DNA of 64,000 bases from Corynebacterium sp. 13CS0277 (GTDB lineage: Bacteria; Actinomycetota; Actinomycetes; Mycobacteriales; Mycobacteriaceae). The DNA lies in assembly GCF_002994655.1 (NCBI RefSeq), contig NZ_PPDL01000002.1, forward strand, positions 118,887-182,886, in the 5' to 3' direction. The notes under the pieces are model-generated. The model worked only from the letters and a program-made list of their open reading frames with translations, had not been told where the DNA came from and ran no database searches. Shown here in pieces: positions 8,562 through 17,303 of the stretch (its first letter is position 1; each line of letters begins with the position of its first letter). Both the position numbers and the translations under genes were made by a program.

Positions 8562-10535
8562 ATGACTGCCCCACACCACACCACTGGCATTGCCCCCACC
8601 CGGGCGCGGGCGCGCGCCGCGGTGCTATGCGCTGCCGTGGTGGTGGCCGCCGCTGCGTCCTGGGTGTGGTGGTGGCTCAACCCCGCCGATGTGACTGTTC
8701 TTCCGGGCCCCCGGGATCTACTGCGCCAGCCGCTGTGGGCGGTGGGGGTCGTCGTCACCCCAGCGGGCCTGGTCGCCACCCTGCTGGGCGGCCTCGCGGT
8801 GAGCATGGTGGGGGCCCGCCTGTCGTCGCTGGCCCCCTGCGCGACCCACGCCCGGCGCGCTGCGGGCGCCCCCGCGCGTCAAGGCAAGATCGCGGAGAAG
8901 ATGACGCCGTTGTCTCTGTGGACGTGGGCGTGCGGTGTCCTCGCGACGGCCCTGGCGCTCGCCGCGCAGGCCACCCCGGGGGTGTGGGCGCGGGCCCTGG
9001 CCGGGGTGAGTATCGCCCTCGCCGTGGCGCCCGTGATGGGGCGGTTGGTCGGTGCCCGCGCCCGGGAGACGGGCCGCAGTACCGCCACGGCCATCGGCGA
9101 GGTGCTCGTGCCGCTGGGTGTTGTTCCGCTGGCGCAGACCAGCATGCCGGCCGGTAGGGCCGCAGGTGCAGCCGTCCCTGCGGGCGCGCTGCAGTGGTGT
9201 GCGTTCTCCTGGACCCTGACGATCCTATGCGTGCTCGCGGGGGTGTGGCTGCGGTGGCGCCGCAGGATCCACCCCCTGGCGGCGACACCGCCGTCACCGC
9301 AGGGCTCCGCGGCGCACAGCTCCCCGGCGCGACAGGCGCCGATCCCGGGGCTGCCCCCAGGGATGCCGCCCATGCCGCCGGCGGTTGATGCGCCCCCGGA
9401 CACCGGCCACGAGTATCTGCCCCGTAGTTGGTTCGGGCCGGGGTGGGTGGTCGTCGGCATAGGTGCGGTGCTGGCAGTGCTCACCCTGGCACAGGCACCC
9501 GGCGGCACCCAGGCCTCGCACTCCCCTCAGGCTGCGGCGGCATGGTTTGTCGCGCTCGGGATCAGTGGCGGGGTACTTGCCTGGGGGCTGGGGGTGGCGC
9601 TGCTGAGCAGTCTGCTGTGGTTCCTGCCCACCGCGGATGTCTCCGGGCGGTTGCACCTGTCGTGGTGGCGCCGCGGCATCCTCCTCGTGGCAGCAGCACT
9701 GCTTGCGGTGGTGGGCAGCCAAAACGACCGGGGTGCGTGGCCGTCCGTGGTGGCGCTGCTGCCGTACCTCAAGGACAACGCCACCAATGGTTTCGCGCGG
9801 CTGAGTCCCCTGGCCAGCCTGCGGGAGGTACCGGCGGACAGCGACGCGGTGGCGCACGGTGGCGCAGTACCGGACATCGCCCACGGCTGGGTGCACTGGA
9901 TGGTCACCATCGGTGGGGTGTGGTGGTTCGTGCTCGCCGCGCTGCCCGCCTGGCTGGTGGGCTGGGCGCTGGTGGGCACGACGCGGCACCGCAGCCGCAT
10001 CCACAGCGGGCTCGCATGCACGAGTGTCCTCAGCGCCGTCGTCGTTGCGGCCACCGCGCACCTCGTCCCCGCGCGCGTGGTGCCGCACTATCACCCGCCG
10101 TACCTGCCGACCCCGCCGTGGTGGTGGAGCGACCTGCAGATCGTGGCGGTCGGGTGCGCGAGCTTCGTCGTGGTCGACTGCGTGGGGCTGTGGCTCACGC
10201 GTCGCCTGCGGGCCGTCACCGCGCCCCCGCGTCCCGCACGTGCCACGGCCACTGCCACCCCGGCCCCCGCCGCCCGCGCCCATGGAGTCGCCGCCCCGCA
10301 GGCCGAGACCACCCCTGCACCACGTCCGGGCAGCACCCCGTGGGGCGTGGTCCTCGTCGCCGCCGTGTGGTGTGGTGTCGCCCTGGCGGCCCCGCACACG
10401 ACCGGGCTGACCGCCTGGATGCCGACGGGCATCGCGCCGGCAGGCCCGGCCCTGCTGCTCCTGCTGGCGGCCATGCTCAGCGTCGTGCCCGTGGTGAGCC
10501 TCCTGCGGCAGCGCCGCCGCCCACCGGGGCACTAG
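8562..10535 (+). CDS. polytopic membrane protein, paralogue of the preceding gene
   Basis: 657 residues, ATG at 8562, 60 bases after the previous stop, with AGGGAGG about 12 bases upstream. It has around ten membrane segments, a proline-rich cytoplasmic or periplasmic linker near residues 245-275, and a second polar linker near 560-590. The WWW motif near residue 42 and the shared GARLSS and PLAQT motifs link it to the two upstream proteins. The region after residue 285 may be a weak internal repeat of the N-terminal region. Function is unknown; it is last in the tandem cluster. Confidence 0.65.
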   Translation: MTAPHHTTGIAPTRARARAAVLCAAVVVAAAASWVWWWLNPADVTVLPGPRDLLRQPLWAVGVVVTPAGLVATLLGGLAVSMVGARLSSLAPCATHARRAAGAPARQGKIAEKMTPLSLWTWACGVLATALALAAQATPGVWARALAGVSIALAVAPVMGRLVGARARETGRSTATAIGEVLVPLGVVPLAQTSMPAGRAAGAAVPAGALQWCAFSWTLTILCVLAGVWLRWRRRIHPLAATPPSPQGSAAHSSPARQAPIPGLPPGMPPMPPAVDAPPDTGHEYLPRSWFGPGWVVVGIGAVLAVLTLAQAPGGTQASHSPQAAAAWFVALGISGGVLAWGLGVALLSSLLWFLPTADVSGRLHLSWWRRGILLVAAALLAVVGSQNDRGAWPSVVALLPYLKDNATNGFARLSPLASLREVPADSDAVAHGGAVPDIAHGWVHWMVTIGGVWWFVLAALPAWLVGWALVGTTRHRSRIHSGLACTSVLSAVVVAATAHLVPARVVPHYHPPYLPTPPWWWSDLQIVAVGCASFVVVDCVGLWLTRRLRAVTAPPRPARATATATPAPAARAHGVAAPQAETTPAPRPGSTPWGVVLVAAVWCGVALAAPHTTGLTAWMPTGIAPAGPALLLLLAAMLSVVPVVSLLRQRRRPPGH

Positions 10536-10875
10536 CCCCACCGCCGACACGAGGGGTGCGTGGCGCCCGCAGGCAGTGCGGGGTGTCTCACGGGCACCTG
10601 CCCCAGATGCGTGAGAGCGCGCCGAAGCACCGTAGGCGCTTGCGTCGCCGCTGTGTGATGGATGTCTCGCCGGGCGTGTGCGGGGTGGGGCCTGCGCGTC
10701 GTCGCTGGCGCTTCATTCCGGCGCTCTACCCCTGGTGGGAGGGCTTTTCTGCGGCGGGGCGGGGCCACGGGTATACCTGGGTGGGAGCGTGTGGGGTGAC
10801 GGCCGTGTGAGAATGTGTGGGGTGGGGGTGGACACGGGCGGGAATAAGTTGACTCATCAACTAATTGAAGTGGAC
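10536..10875. other. intergenic region upstream of the flavin monooxygenase
   Basis: 340 bases, mostly GC-rich with scattered TGTGGGGTG motifs. It ends in an AT-richer stretch that carries a clear operator-like palindrome just before the next start codon. No gene is supported. Confidence 0.5.
10845..10862. promoter_or_regulatory. candidate RosR/MarR-type operator
   Basis: AGTTGA-CTCA-TCAACT is a perfect 6-bp dyad (10847-10862) ending 13 bases before the monooxygenase start codon. From memory, the C. glutamicum peroxide-sensing repressor RosR binds TTGTTGAYRYRTCAACWA. The 18 bases here agree at about 15 positions when aligned on the dyad. RosR is known to repress flavin-dependent monooxygenases, which fits the gene downstream. 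Confidence 0.5.
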
Positions 10876-11946
10876 ATGAAAGCCTTCGGATTTTTGAGTT
10901 TCGGCCACTACGGCCACGGCACCGGCATCGGCGACCCGGATGCAAAAACCTCCCTCCAGGACGCCCTCGACATCACCATCGGCGCCGACGAACTCGGCGT
11001 CAACGGCGCCTACTGGCGCGTCCACCACTTCGCCCGCCAAGCCGCCTCCCCCATCGCGATGCTCGCAGCCGCGGGCGCACGCACCAAGAACATCGAAGTC
11101 GGCACCGGCGTCATCGACATGCGCTACGAAAACCCGCTCATGCTCGCCGAAGACATCGCCACCCTGGACCTTTTGCTCGACCAGCGCATCGCCATCGGTG
11201 TCTCCCGCGGATCCCCCGAGCCCGCCAAGCGCGGCTGGGAAGCCTTCGGCTACACCGGCTCCACCGACCCCCGCGGCGCCGATATCGCCTACTCCCACTT
11301 CGACCAGTTCCTTTCCGCCATCAAGGGCGAAGGGCAGGCCGACCTCGACGCGAGCGGCTACATCCTCGGCACCCCGCCGAGCGGACCCCGACTGCGCATC
11401 GAACCCCACTCCCCCGGCGTCGAGAAGCGCATCTGGTGGGGAGCGGGCTCCCGGCAGACCGCCATCTGGGCCGCCCAGCAGGGCGTCAACCTCATGAGTT
11501 CCACCCTGCTCACCGAGACCGAGGACGGCAAGAACTTCTCCCAGCTGCAAAACGAGCAAATCGAGCTCTACCGCCGCACCTGGAAGGAAGCCGGCCACGA
11601 CTTCACCCCGCGCGTCAGCGTCTCCCGCAGCATCTTCCCCATCGTCGACGCCGCCGATGCGAAGCTCTTCGGCCGCGCCGGGGAGGCCCACGACTCCATC
11701 GGCATCATCGACGGGCTGCACTCCACCTTCGGTAAAACCTACGCGGCGGAACCGGACGTGCTCATCGAGCAGCTCCTCGACGACGAGGCCGTCATGAACG
11801 CCGACACCCTCATGCTCACCATCCCGAGCAACTACGGCGTGGACCTCAACCTGAAGATTCTGGAGAACTTCGCCACCCACGTCGCCCCCGCCCTCGGGTG
11901 GCGGCCCAACACCAAGGGCCTGCCCACCGGCTACCCCGTGGACTAA
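10876..11946 (+). CDS. LLM-class flavin-dependent oxidoreductase (luciferase-like monooxygenase)
   Basis: 356 residues. The N-terminus (MKAFGFLSFGHYG) and segments such as ELGVNGAYWRVHHFARQ and TKNIEVGTGVIDMRYENPL are typical of the bacterial luciferase-like TIM-barrel family, which uses reduced FMN and oxygen. Start at ATG 10876 with GAAG just upstream; the operator palindrome sits almost on the translation start. The substrate cannot be read from the sequence. Length is normal for the family. The RosR-like operator suggests induction by oxidative or thiol stress. Confidence 0.85.
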   Translation: MKAFGFLSFGHYGHGTGIGDPDAKTSLQDALDITIGADELGVNGAYWRVHHFARQAASPIAMLAAAGARTKNIEVGTGVIDMRYENPLMLAEDIATLDLLLDQRIAIGVSRGSPEPAKRGWEAFGYTGSTDPRGADIAYSHFDQFLSAIKGEGQADLDASGYILGTPPSGPRLRIEPHSPGVEKRIWWGAGSRQTAIWAAQQGVNLMSSTLLTETEDGKNFSQLQNEQIELYRRTWKEAGHDFTPRVSVSRSIFPIVDAADAKLFGRAGEAHDSIGIIDGLHSTFGKTYAAEPDVLIEQLLDDEAVMNADTLMLTIPSNYGVDLNLKILENFATHVAPALGWRPNTKGLPTGYPVD

Positions 11947-12082
11947 ACACCCGAACGCCCGAGGCCCCGGGGGAACGCATGATACTTCTGCTTCCCCTGG
12001 GGCACCCCGCGGTGGCGGCGCGAGCACTGCACAGCAACATCCCCCAACGCCTCCGGGTGGCGAACATCCCCCGGTGGCGTGT

Positions 12083-12111
12083 TTGCGCAGGCCGCAGTCG
12101 CAGGGTATGGT
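12083..12111 (+). promoter_or_regulatory. candidate promoter of the rplY leader
   Basis: TTGCGC (12083-12088) and TATGGT (12106-12111) are spaced by 17 bases. A transcript starting around 12118 would begin exactly at the first hairpin of the structured leader before rplY. Confidence 0.45.
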
Positions 12112-12117
12112 TGTGCG

Positions 12118-12307
12118 AGTCTCGGCGAGGGCCGCGTGAGACCTGAGCACTAGCTGTTCCGCGACAGCACTCAAGGTACGACCGCGACCGTTATCGACGC
12201 GATTTGCGCACTCAGATGCGCCCGACACCTTGTGTGTGAAACACCCAAGGGTTGGCAGATTCTGTGGGCTGCGAAGTACTCGACGAGCACCTCGCGGCCC
12301 TTTTCTT
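12118..12307 (+). ncRNA. structured leader or small RNA ending in an intrinsic terminator, upstream of rplY
   Basis: Successive perfect hairpins can be read: GTCTC/GAGAC (12119-12142), GCTGT/ACAGC (12153-12168) and GCGCA/TGCGC (12206-12221). A long terminator stem follows (12266-12300), then TTTTCTT. The element ends 106 bases before rplY. It could attenuate rplY transcription, as ribosomal-protein leaders do, or be an independent small RNA. I do not recognise a known RNA family. Confidence 0.45.
12266..12307 (+). terminator. intrinsic terminator in front of rplY
   Basis: GGGCTGCGA (12266-12274) pairs with TCGCGGCCC (12292-12300) with one G-U. An inner GTACTC/GAGCAC extension has one mismatch. 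TTTTCTT follows immediately. It is a strong Rho-independent terminator located in the rplY 5' region. Confidence 0.75.
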
Positions 12308-12413
12308 ATGCGCCGACCCCGTTGATGTGGGCAGTAGCGTGAGATGTGGGCTGCAGGATGCGGCAGACGCCGCCACCAATTTTTCCCACCCCTGATTTTT
12401 CAAGGAGTCCCGC

Positions 12414-13058
12414 ATGTCGAACAAGGCTATTGCCCTGAACGCTGCTGCCCGTACCGAGTTCGGTAAGGGTGCCGCCCGCCGCGCCCGCCGCGCCGGCCAG
12501 GTCCCGGTCGTCATCTACGGCCACGGCATGGACCCGGCCCACATCCTGGTCGACCGCCTCGAGCTGACCGCCATCGTCCGCAACCACGGCACCAACGCCG
12601 TCGTCGAGGTCGACGTTGAGGGCGACAAGCAGCTCGCCATGATCAAGACCGTCGATCAGAACGTCCTGACCTTCAACATCGACCACGCTGACCTCCTCGC
12701 CATCAAGCGCGGCGAGAAGGTTGAGGTTGAGGTTCCGGTCATCCACGAAGGCGAGATCGCCGCCGGCGCGATGCTCATGCAGGACGCTGAGGTCATCAAG
12801 GTCGAGGCCGACGTCATGAACATCCCCGAAGAGATCGTTCTCTCCGTCGAGGGCATGGAGATCGGCTCCACCATCACCGCCGGCGACGTCACCCTGCCGG
12901 AGGGCGTCACCCTGGTCGACGATCCGGAGCTGCTCATCATCAACGTCGTCGTGCCTGAGGTTGCCGACGTTCCGGAAGAGGGCGAAGAGGGCGAAGGCGA
13001 AGACGGCACCGAAGACGATGCCGCCGCCGTGGAGGAGACCTCCGCCGCCGACGAGTAA
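12414..13058 (+). CDS. rplY: 50S ribosomal protein L25 / general stress protein Ctc
   Basis: 214 residues. The N-terminal 5S-rRNA-binding L25 domain (residues about 5-92, with RTEFGKGAARRARRAG and VPVVIYG) is followed by the Ctc-type beta domain (about 100-180). The acidic tail, rich in E and D, is characteristic of the long actinobacterial form. AAGGAG at 12402-12407 gives a well-placed ribosome binding site. It binds 5S rRNA in the large subunit. It is monocistronic, with a structured leader upstream and a strong terminator downstream. Confidence 0.97.
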   Translation: MSNKAIALNAAARTEFGKGAARRARRAGQVPVVIYGHGMDPAHILVDRLELTAIVRNHGTNAVVEVDVEGDKQLAMIKTVDQNVLTFNIDHADLLAIKRGEKVEVEVPVIHEGEIAAGAMLMQDAEVIKVEADVMNIPEEIVLSVEGMEIGSTITAGDVTLPEGVTLVDDPELLIINVVVPEVADVPEEGEEGEGEDGTEDDAAAVEETSAADE

Positions 13059-13095
13059 AAATCGTCACCCGCGCACCGCGCACTCTTTTTCTTGT

Positions 13096-13140
13096 GGGAT
13101 GCTCCCCGACACATCACTGTCGGGGAGCATCCCCTTTTTT
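13096..13140 (+). terminator. rplY terminator
   Basis: A perfect 16-bp stem (13096-13111 with 13118-13133, sequence starting GGGATGCTCCCC) with a six-base loop is followed by C and six T residues. It lies 38 bases after the rplY stop. Confidence 0.95.
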
Positions 13141-13191
13141 CGCCCGCGGTTCCCACGGCGGGGCACACCGTGCTACCCCACCGTGACTGCG

Positions 13192-14460
13192 TTACACACC
13201 CAGCAGCGCCAAAGGGACGACTGCCACCCCATCGGGGCGACGGTAGGCAACCTGTCCGGTCGTGACCACCACCATATCGGCCAGTTCCTCCCCCATGATC
13301 GACTTCAACCACAGCAGGTGCCGCACGTCCTTGTCTTCGACGTAAGAGGCAAGTTTCACTTCAATCGCCACAACCCGGCCCCTGCGGTCCTCCACAATGA
13401 GGTCAATCTCGTGTGCACCTTTGGATTCCCGCAAATGGGACGTGCGCGCCCGGATCGCGTCAGCCGCCACCCGCACACTCAGTGTCGTCAGTGACTCAAA
13501 CAACTGGCCCAGCAGGCCAGCGTTTTTCGCCTGCGCAAGCGTGGCCGCATTCTTATCCAACAGTATGGCTGCAAGCGCCGGGTCAGCCAGCTGATGCTTT
13601 GGTGCGACAGTCAACCGCCCGAACTCGTGTGATCGCGCCACGAAGCCGGGCACCGGGTCCAGCAGCCACAGGGCCGTCAGGTGTTCCCGATACACCTGTG
13701 TTGTTTGCTTCGACGGCTGTTCACCATCACCGCCGGTCGTGGCGTCGAGAATGCGTGAGTAGCTCGTCGTCAACGACGATGCTGCCGCGTAGGCGGCAAG
13801 CCACCGGCGCAGCACCTCCGGATGGCGTGCGCGATACCCATTGTGTGGCAGGTCCCGATCAATAACCCGGTAGATGTAGGAGCGCAGGAACTCCTCCCGG
13901 ATCTCCTCATCTGGAACCCTCAAAATGCCTGGAAAACCACTTTCGCAGATGGCAGTGACATAGTCTGCGACGGTCCAGGTGGTCCTGCCTGAGATCTCTG
14001 CTGCACCACCCCCGTCACACAGCGCCTCCAAGCTGACTGTTGGCTCGACATGACCGCGTTCGAACAGGGCCATAGGGCGCATCCGCAGCGACAGAATCCG
14101 CCCTGCACCTGAGTGTGCATCTGCGTCCCTTGGCGGGGTCGCCGACCCCGTGAGGAGGAAGCGTCCCGGAGTTGCTCCTCGATCCACGGCCCTGCGCACC
14201 TGATCCCACACGACAGGCATGTTCTGCCACTCGTCGATGAGGAGCGTCCCGTCCGGAACAAGAGCAAAGTCCTGGTCCGCTTTCGCAAGACTGCGATCCT
14301 GGGGATCATCCAGGAACCATGTGTGCGTCGCGCGACGCAGCGCAGTCTCTGTTTTGCCAACGCCTTTGACTCCGTCGAGCGCGACAGCTGCCGCACCTGT
14401 CATCCAGCGATCGAGCACGCCCTCAATGGCGCGTGGGAGGTACGTCTTCTCCACAGCCAT
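13192..14460 (-). CDS. ATP-binding protein, AAA_14/DUF4143 family
   Basis: 422 residues. The Walker A motif GVKGVGKT (residues 30-37) and a Walker B-like TLLIDEWQN (about 72-80) belong to the N-terminal AAA domain. The C-terminal half, with SKGAHEIDLIVEDRRGRVVAIEVK, is the DUF4143 nuclease-like fold carrying E, D and EVK residues. Such proteins are common in mobile or defence neighbourhoods, and their role is undefined. GGAGAGG abuts ATG 14460 and is better spaced for the in-frame GTG 14454, so the start could be two codons later. The gene is divergent from jetA and shares its upstream repeats. Confidence 0.85.
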   Translation of the reverse strand: MAVEKTYLPRAIEGVLDRWMTGAAAVALDGVKGVGKTETALRRATHTWFLDDPQDRSLAKADQDFALVPDGTLLIDEWQNMPVVWDQVRRAVDRGATPGRFLLTGSATPPRDADAHSGAGRILSLRMRPMALFERGHVEPTVSLEALCDGGGAAEISGRTTWTVADYVTAICESGFPGILRVPDEEIREEFLRSYIYRVIDRDLPHNGYRARHPEVLRRWLAAYAAASSLTTSYSRILDATTGGDGEQPSKQTTQVYREHLTALWLLDPVPGFVARSHEFGRLTVAPKHQLADPALAAILLDKNAATLAQAKNAGLLGQLFESLTTLSVRVAADAIRARTSHLRESKGAHEIDLIVEDRRGRVVAIEVKLASYVEDKDVRHLLWLKSIMGEELADMVVVTTGQVAYRRPDGVAVVPLALLGV

Positions 14461-14553
14461 CCATCCTCTCCGGCTCCCGCTGGGCGCGAGTAAGCACTGA
14501 TCCTTCGCGGCATTGTCGTGTGTACGACACGCATCCTACCACGGACAACGCGC

Positions 14554-14645
14554 GAATCATCCCATTTTTCCGCCGAGAATCATCCCATTTTTCCGCCGAG
14601 AATCATCCCATTTTTCCGTCAGGAATCATCCCGTTTGTCCGATCC
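14554..14645. repeat. four tandem 23-bp repeats between the DUF4143 gene and jetA
   Basis: Units begin at 14554, 14577, 14600 and 14623. The first two are identical; the third differs at the end and the fourth is more diverged. All begin GAATCATCCC followed by ATTTTTCC or GTTTGTCC. There are no spacers, so this is not a CRISPR array. The iteron-like organisation in a divergent promoter region suggests a binding site for a regulator or for the defence complex. Confidence 0.9.
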
Positions 14646-14770
14646 CTGCCCGGTGCACGGCAGCTTTCGGGGCGGAGCCTGCGCGTGGGCGGGGTGTGTG
14701 GGGGCTTGTGCGGTGGGGTGGTGTCGGCGTGCTGGGTGCGCTCATCGCCCCGGGGGAGAACAATCGCCTA

Positions 14771-16516
14771 ATGTGTGTGTCAGACACCATGACTTCTTCC
14801 ACTACTTCGACCCCTGCGCCCTCGTCGACACCGTCGACGCCGTCGACGCCGCCGACGCCGCCGCCTGCACCCACGGCCGGGGCGGGCTCGAGTTTCACCG
14901 GCGGCCTCCTCGCCTCGGGCAGCACCGCGGCGACCCGCAGCATCGTGGCCTCAGCCATCGCCTACGAGCGCACCCGCTCCTCCTCCCCTGCCTGGGGTCT
15001 GCTGCGGGCCGCTAATGGCCCCGTCGTCGCCGCCATCTTGAGCCAGGTGTTCCACACCACCCGGCGGGTGGTGGTCGGCTCCGAACTCCTCGCCGAAGTC
15101 ACTGATGCCCTCGAGGACCTGCGGGAGCACTTCGACCTGCCGCGGGCGGCGGTGGCCTATATCAACGAGTGGGTGTCCAGCGGCTACCTCATCCGCCGCA
15201 GCCCCACCGGCACGACGGAGGAAACCTACGAGCTGTCCACGGAGGCGTTGAGCGCCCTGGACTTCATCGCGACGCTCGCGACCCCGAAGACGACGGCGAC
15301 GCGCTCCCGGCTGGCGACGATGGCGCAGGCGCTGCACGATCTCGCCAACCACACCGACCCCAACGCGGCGGCCGTCATCGCCCGCCTGGAGGGCGAACGG
15401 GCCGCCATCGACGCCCGCATCGAGGCGATCCGCACCCACGGGGTCGACATGATCGCCGACGACGACGCCCTGGAGCGCGTCCACAACATCCTCACCCTCG
15501 TGCGCGACCTGCCAGCCGATTTCGCCCGCGTCCGCTCCGAGGTAGAAAACATTGCGGTCAGCTTGCGCGCGGAGATCCTCAACCGCTCCGTCGGCGCGGC
15601 GGAGATCCTCGACGGGGTGTTCCGGGGCGTGGACCTCATCAACGACTCCGATGCGGGGCGCTCCTTCCACGGCTTCTACGACCTGCTCTTCGACCCCGAG
15701 TCCTCCGCCGGGCTCGACGCCGCGCTCACTGCCGTGCTCTCCCGGCCCTTCATCTCCCGGCTCGACAGCGAGGCGGCCGAAGAATTGGCGTGGATGGTGA
15801 AAAACCTGGAAACCGCCTCCACGGACGTGCACACCTCGATGACGACGCTGGCCCGCAGTTTGCGGCGCTTCGTCCAATCCCGCGAGGCCGAAAGCCAGCA
15901 GGCACTCCTGGCCAGCATCCAGCAGGCCCAGGCGCTCGCCATTGAGGTGGGCCGCACCATGAAACCCGCCACCAGCATCGGCGTCGACATCGAGCTGTCC
16001 GCCCGCAGCTTCCAACCGATCTCCCGGTTGCGGCTGTACGACCCGAAAGACAGCTACATCTCCCCAGAGGTCGACGAAGCCGCCCCCGGCACCGCCACCC
16101 TGGAAGAGCTCATTGCCCGTGTGCGGGAATCCGAAATAGACTTCGCCGAGCTGCACCGCGCCGTCGACGACGTGCTCACCCGGCAGGCCACCGCCACCGT
16201 GGGCGAGGTGCTCGCCGAGCACCCCGCCACCCAGGGACTCGCGAGCATCGTCGGCCTGCTGCGCATCTCCTTCGAGGAGGGCACCCGCTTCGAGGGCACC
16301 GAGACGATCTCCTGGTCGACCCGCCGGGGGACTGCGACGGCGACGCTGCCGCGCTACGGGTTCCGGCGCGCACACCCCGACCCGGGCACCGAGGTTGCCG
16401 ACTACGCTGACGCCGCCCACACTGACGCCGACCCCGGTGAGACCACCCCCGGCGAGACACCAAGCTCGCCGCCCGCCGCCGACACCACGCCCTCCGCCCC
16501 CGACACGCTGTTCTGA
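14771..16516 (+). CDS. jetA: Wadjet defence protein JetA (MksF-like, DUF3375)
   Basis: 581 residues from ATG 14771, with GGGGGAG 12 bases upstream; ATG 14789 is an alternative. After a Ser/Thr/Pro-rich N-terminus comes the DUF3375 kleisin-like protein: a winged-helix-like N-part (YINEWVSSGYLIRR), a long helical middle (residues about 170-420) and a C-terminal domain. In Wadjet type I systems JetA is the kleisin bridging the JetC ATPase heads. JetABCD recognises and cleaves closed circular plasmid DNA. The corynebacterial version is also called MksF, of the MksFEBG plasmid-defence condensin. It is first gene of a four-gene operon with the canonical order. The acidic Pro-rich tail is likely disordered. 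Confidence 0.9.
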   Translation: MCVSDTMTSSTTSTPAPSSTPSTPSTPPTPPPAPTAGAGSSFTGGLLASGSTAATRSIVASAIAYERTRSSSPAWGLLRAANGPVVAAILSQVFHTTRRVVVGSELLAEVTDALEDLREHFDLPRAAVAYINEWVSSGYLIRRSPTGTTEETYELSTEALSALDFIATLATPKTTATRSRLATMAQALHDLANHTDPNAAAVIARLEGERAAIDARIEAIRTHGVDMIADDDALERVHNILTLVRDLPADFARVRSEVENIAVSLRAEILNRSVGAAEILDGVFRGVDLINDSDAGRSFHGFYDLLFDPESSAGLDAALTAVLSRPFISRLDSEAAEELAWMVKNLETASTDVHTSMTTLARSLRRFVQSREAESQQALLASIQQAQALAIEVGRTMKPATSIGVDIELSARSFQPISRLRLYDPKDSYISPEVDEAAPGTATLEELIARVRESEIDFAELHRAVDDVLTRQATATVGEVLAEHPATQGLASIVGLLRISFEEGTRFEGTETISWSTRRGTATATLPRYGFRRAHPDPGTEVADYADAAHTDADPGETTPGETPSSPPAADTTPSAPDTLF

Positions 16517-16526
16517 GGTTCCCGCC

Positions 16527-17303
16527 ATGCCCGAGCACCCCACCACCACCGACGCCCCTGCTTCTACTGCGGGGTCCCCTGTTGCGCTCACACCCCGGGA
16601 CACCGGCACCCTGGATGCCGCCCAACGCCGCGCCTTCGGCGCCCTGCTGCGCGGGCCCTATGTGCGGGCCGACAAGCAGCCGGAGATGTTCCGCACCATC
16701 GCCGCCCACCGGGAAGTCCTCGCCAGCCAACTCGACAATCTCTTCCTCACCCTCGTCGTCGACGACGCCAGCGGCATCGCCTACGCCACCGCGTGGGAGG
16801 AAGACGTGGAGGACTCCCGCCAGCTGTACCGGGCGCAGTCACTGACCTTCCTGCAGTCGGCGATCCTGCTGCACCTGCGGCACCAACTGGTGGTGACCTC
16901 CCCTGCGGAACGCACCATCGTGGATAAAGAACACGTGGCGGAAGCGGTGGCGGACGTCATGACCTCGCTGGGCACCGATAAAGCCGCCCGGGAGAAACGC
17001 TTCCAGGCGGCGTGGCAGAAACTCCTCGACTGGTCGCTGGTGTCGACCACGCCGACCCCGGGCCGCTTTGAGGTGTCCCCTGTGCTGCGGCTGATTTTCT
17101 CCGCCGACGAAGTTCGTGCCATCACCCGCGCCTACCGGGACTACCTGGGCCTGCCGGACGAAGAGGACGATGCCGCACCGGCAGCTGGCGGGGCGGAAGA
17201 CACAGCATCCGGTGCAGGCACCGAGTCAGAAGCACGCACTGCTGGCTTATCCCGCAGGCCCGACTCCGCACACCCGACCCCGCAGGAAGGACCCCAGGCA
17301 TGA
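16527..17303 (+). CDS. jetB: Wadjet defence protein JetB (MksE-like, DUF4194)
   Basis: 258 residues from ATG 16527, ten bases after jetA. The core (residues about 30-205) matches DUF4194, the KITE-like subunit of the Jet complex: an N-terminal winged helix (RTIAAHREVLASQLDNLFLT) and a second region with LTFLQSAILLHLRHQ. The C-terminal 45 residues are acidic and low-complexity. JetB dimerises on the kleisin JetA. Its stop overlaps the jetC start (ATGA), showing translational coupling. Confidence 0.9.
   Translation: MPEHPTTTDAPASTAGSPVALTPRDTGTLDAAQRRAFGALLRGPYVRADKQPEMFRTIAAHREVLASQLDNLFLTLVVDDASGIAYATAWEEDVEDSRQLYRAQSLTFLQSAILLHLRHQLVVTSPAERTIVDKEHVAEAVADVMTSLGTDKAAREKRFQAAWQKLLDWSLVSTTPTPGRFEVSPVLRLIFSADEVRAITRAYRDYLGLPDEEDDAAPAAGGAEDTASGAGTESEARTAGLSRRPDSAHPTPQEGPQA

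Noticed and set aside
12172..12202. Resemblance to early rpsJ codons in the rplY leader
   Set aside because: Only about 30 bases look similar, with a shift and no continuation; most likely coincidence.
14554..14645. CRISPR array
   Set aside because: The repeats are contiguous, without spacers, and no cas genes are near.
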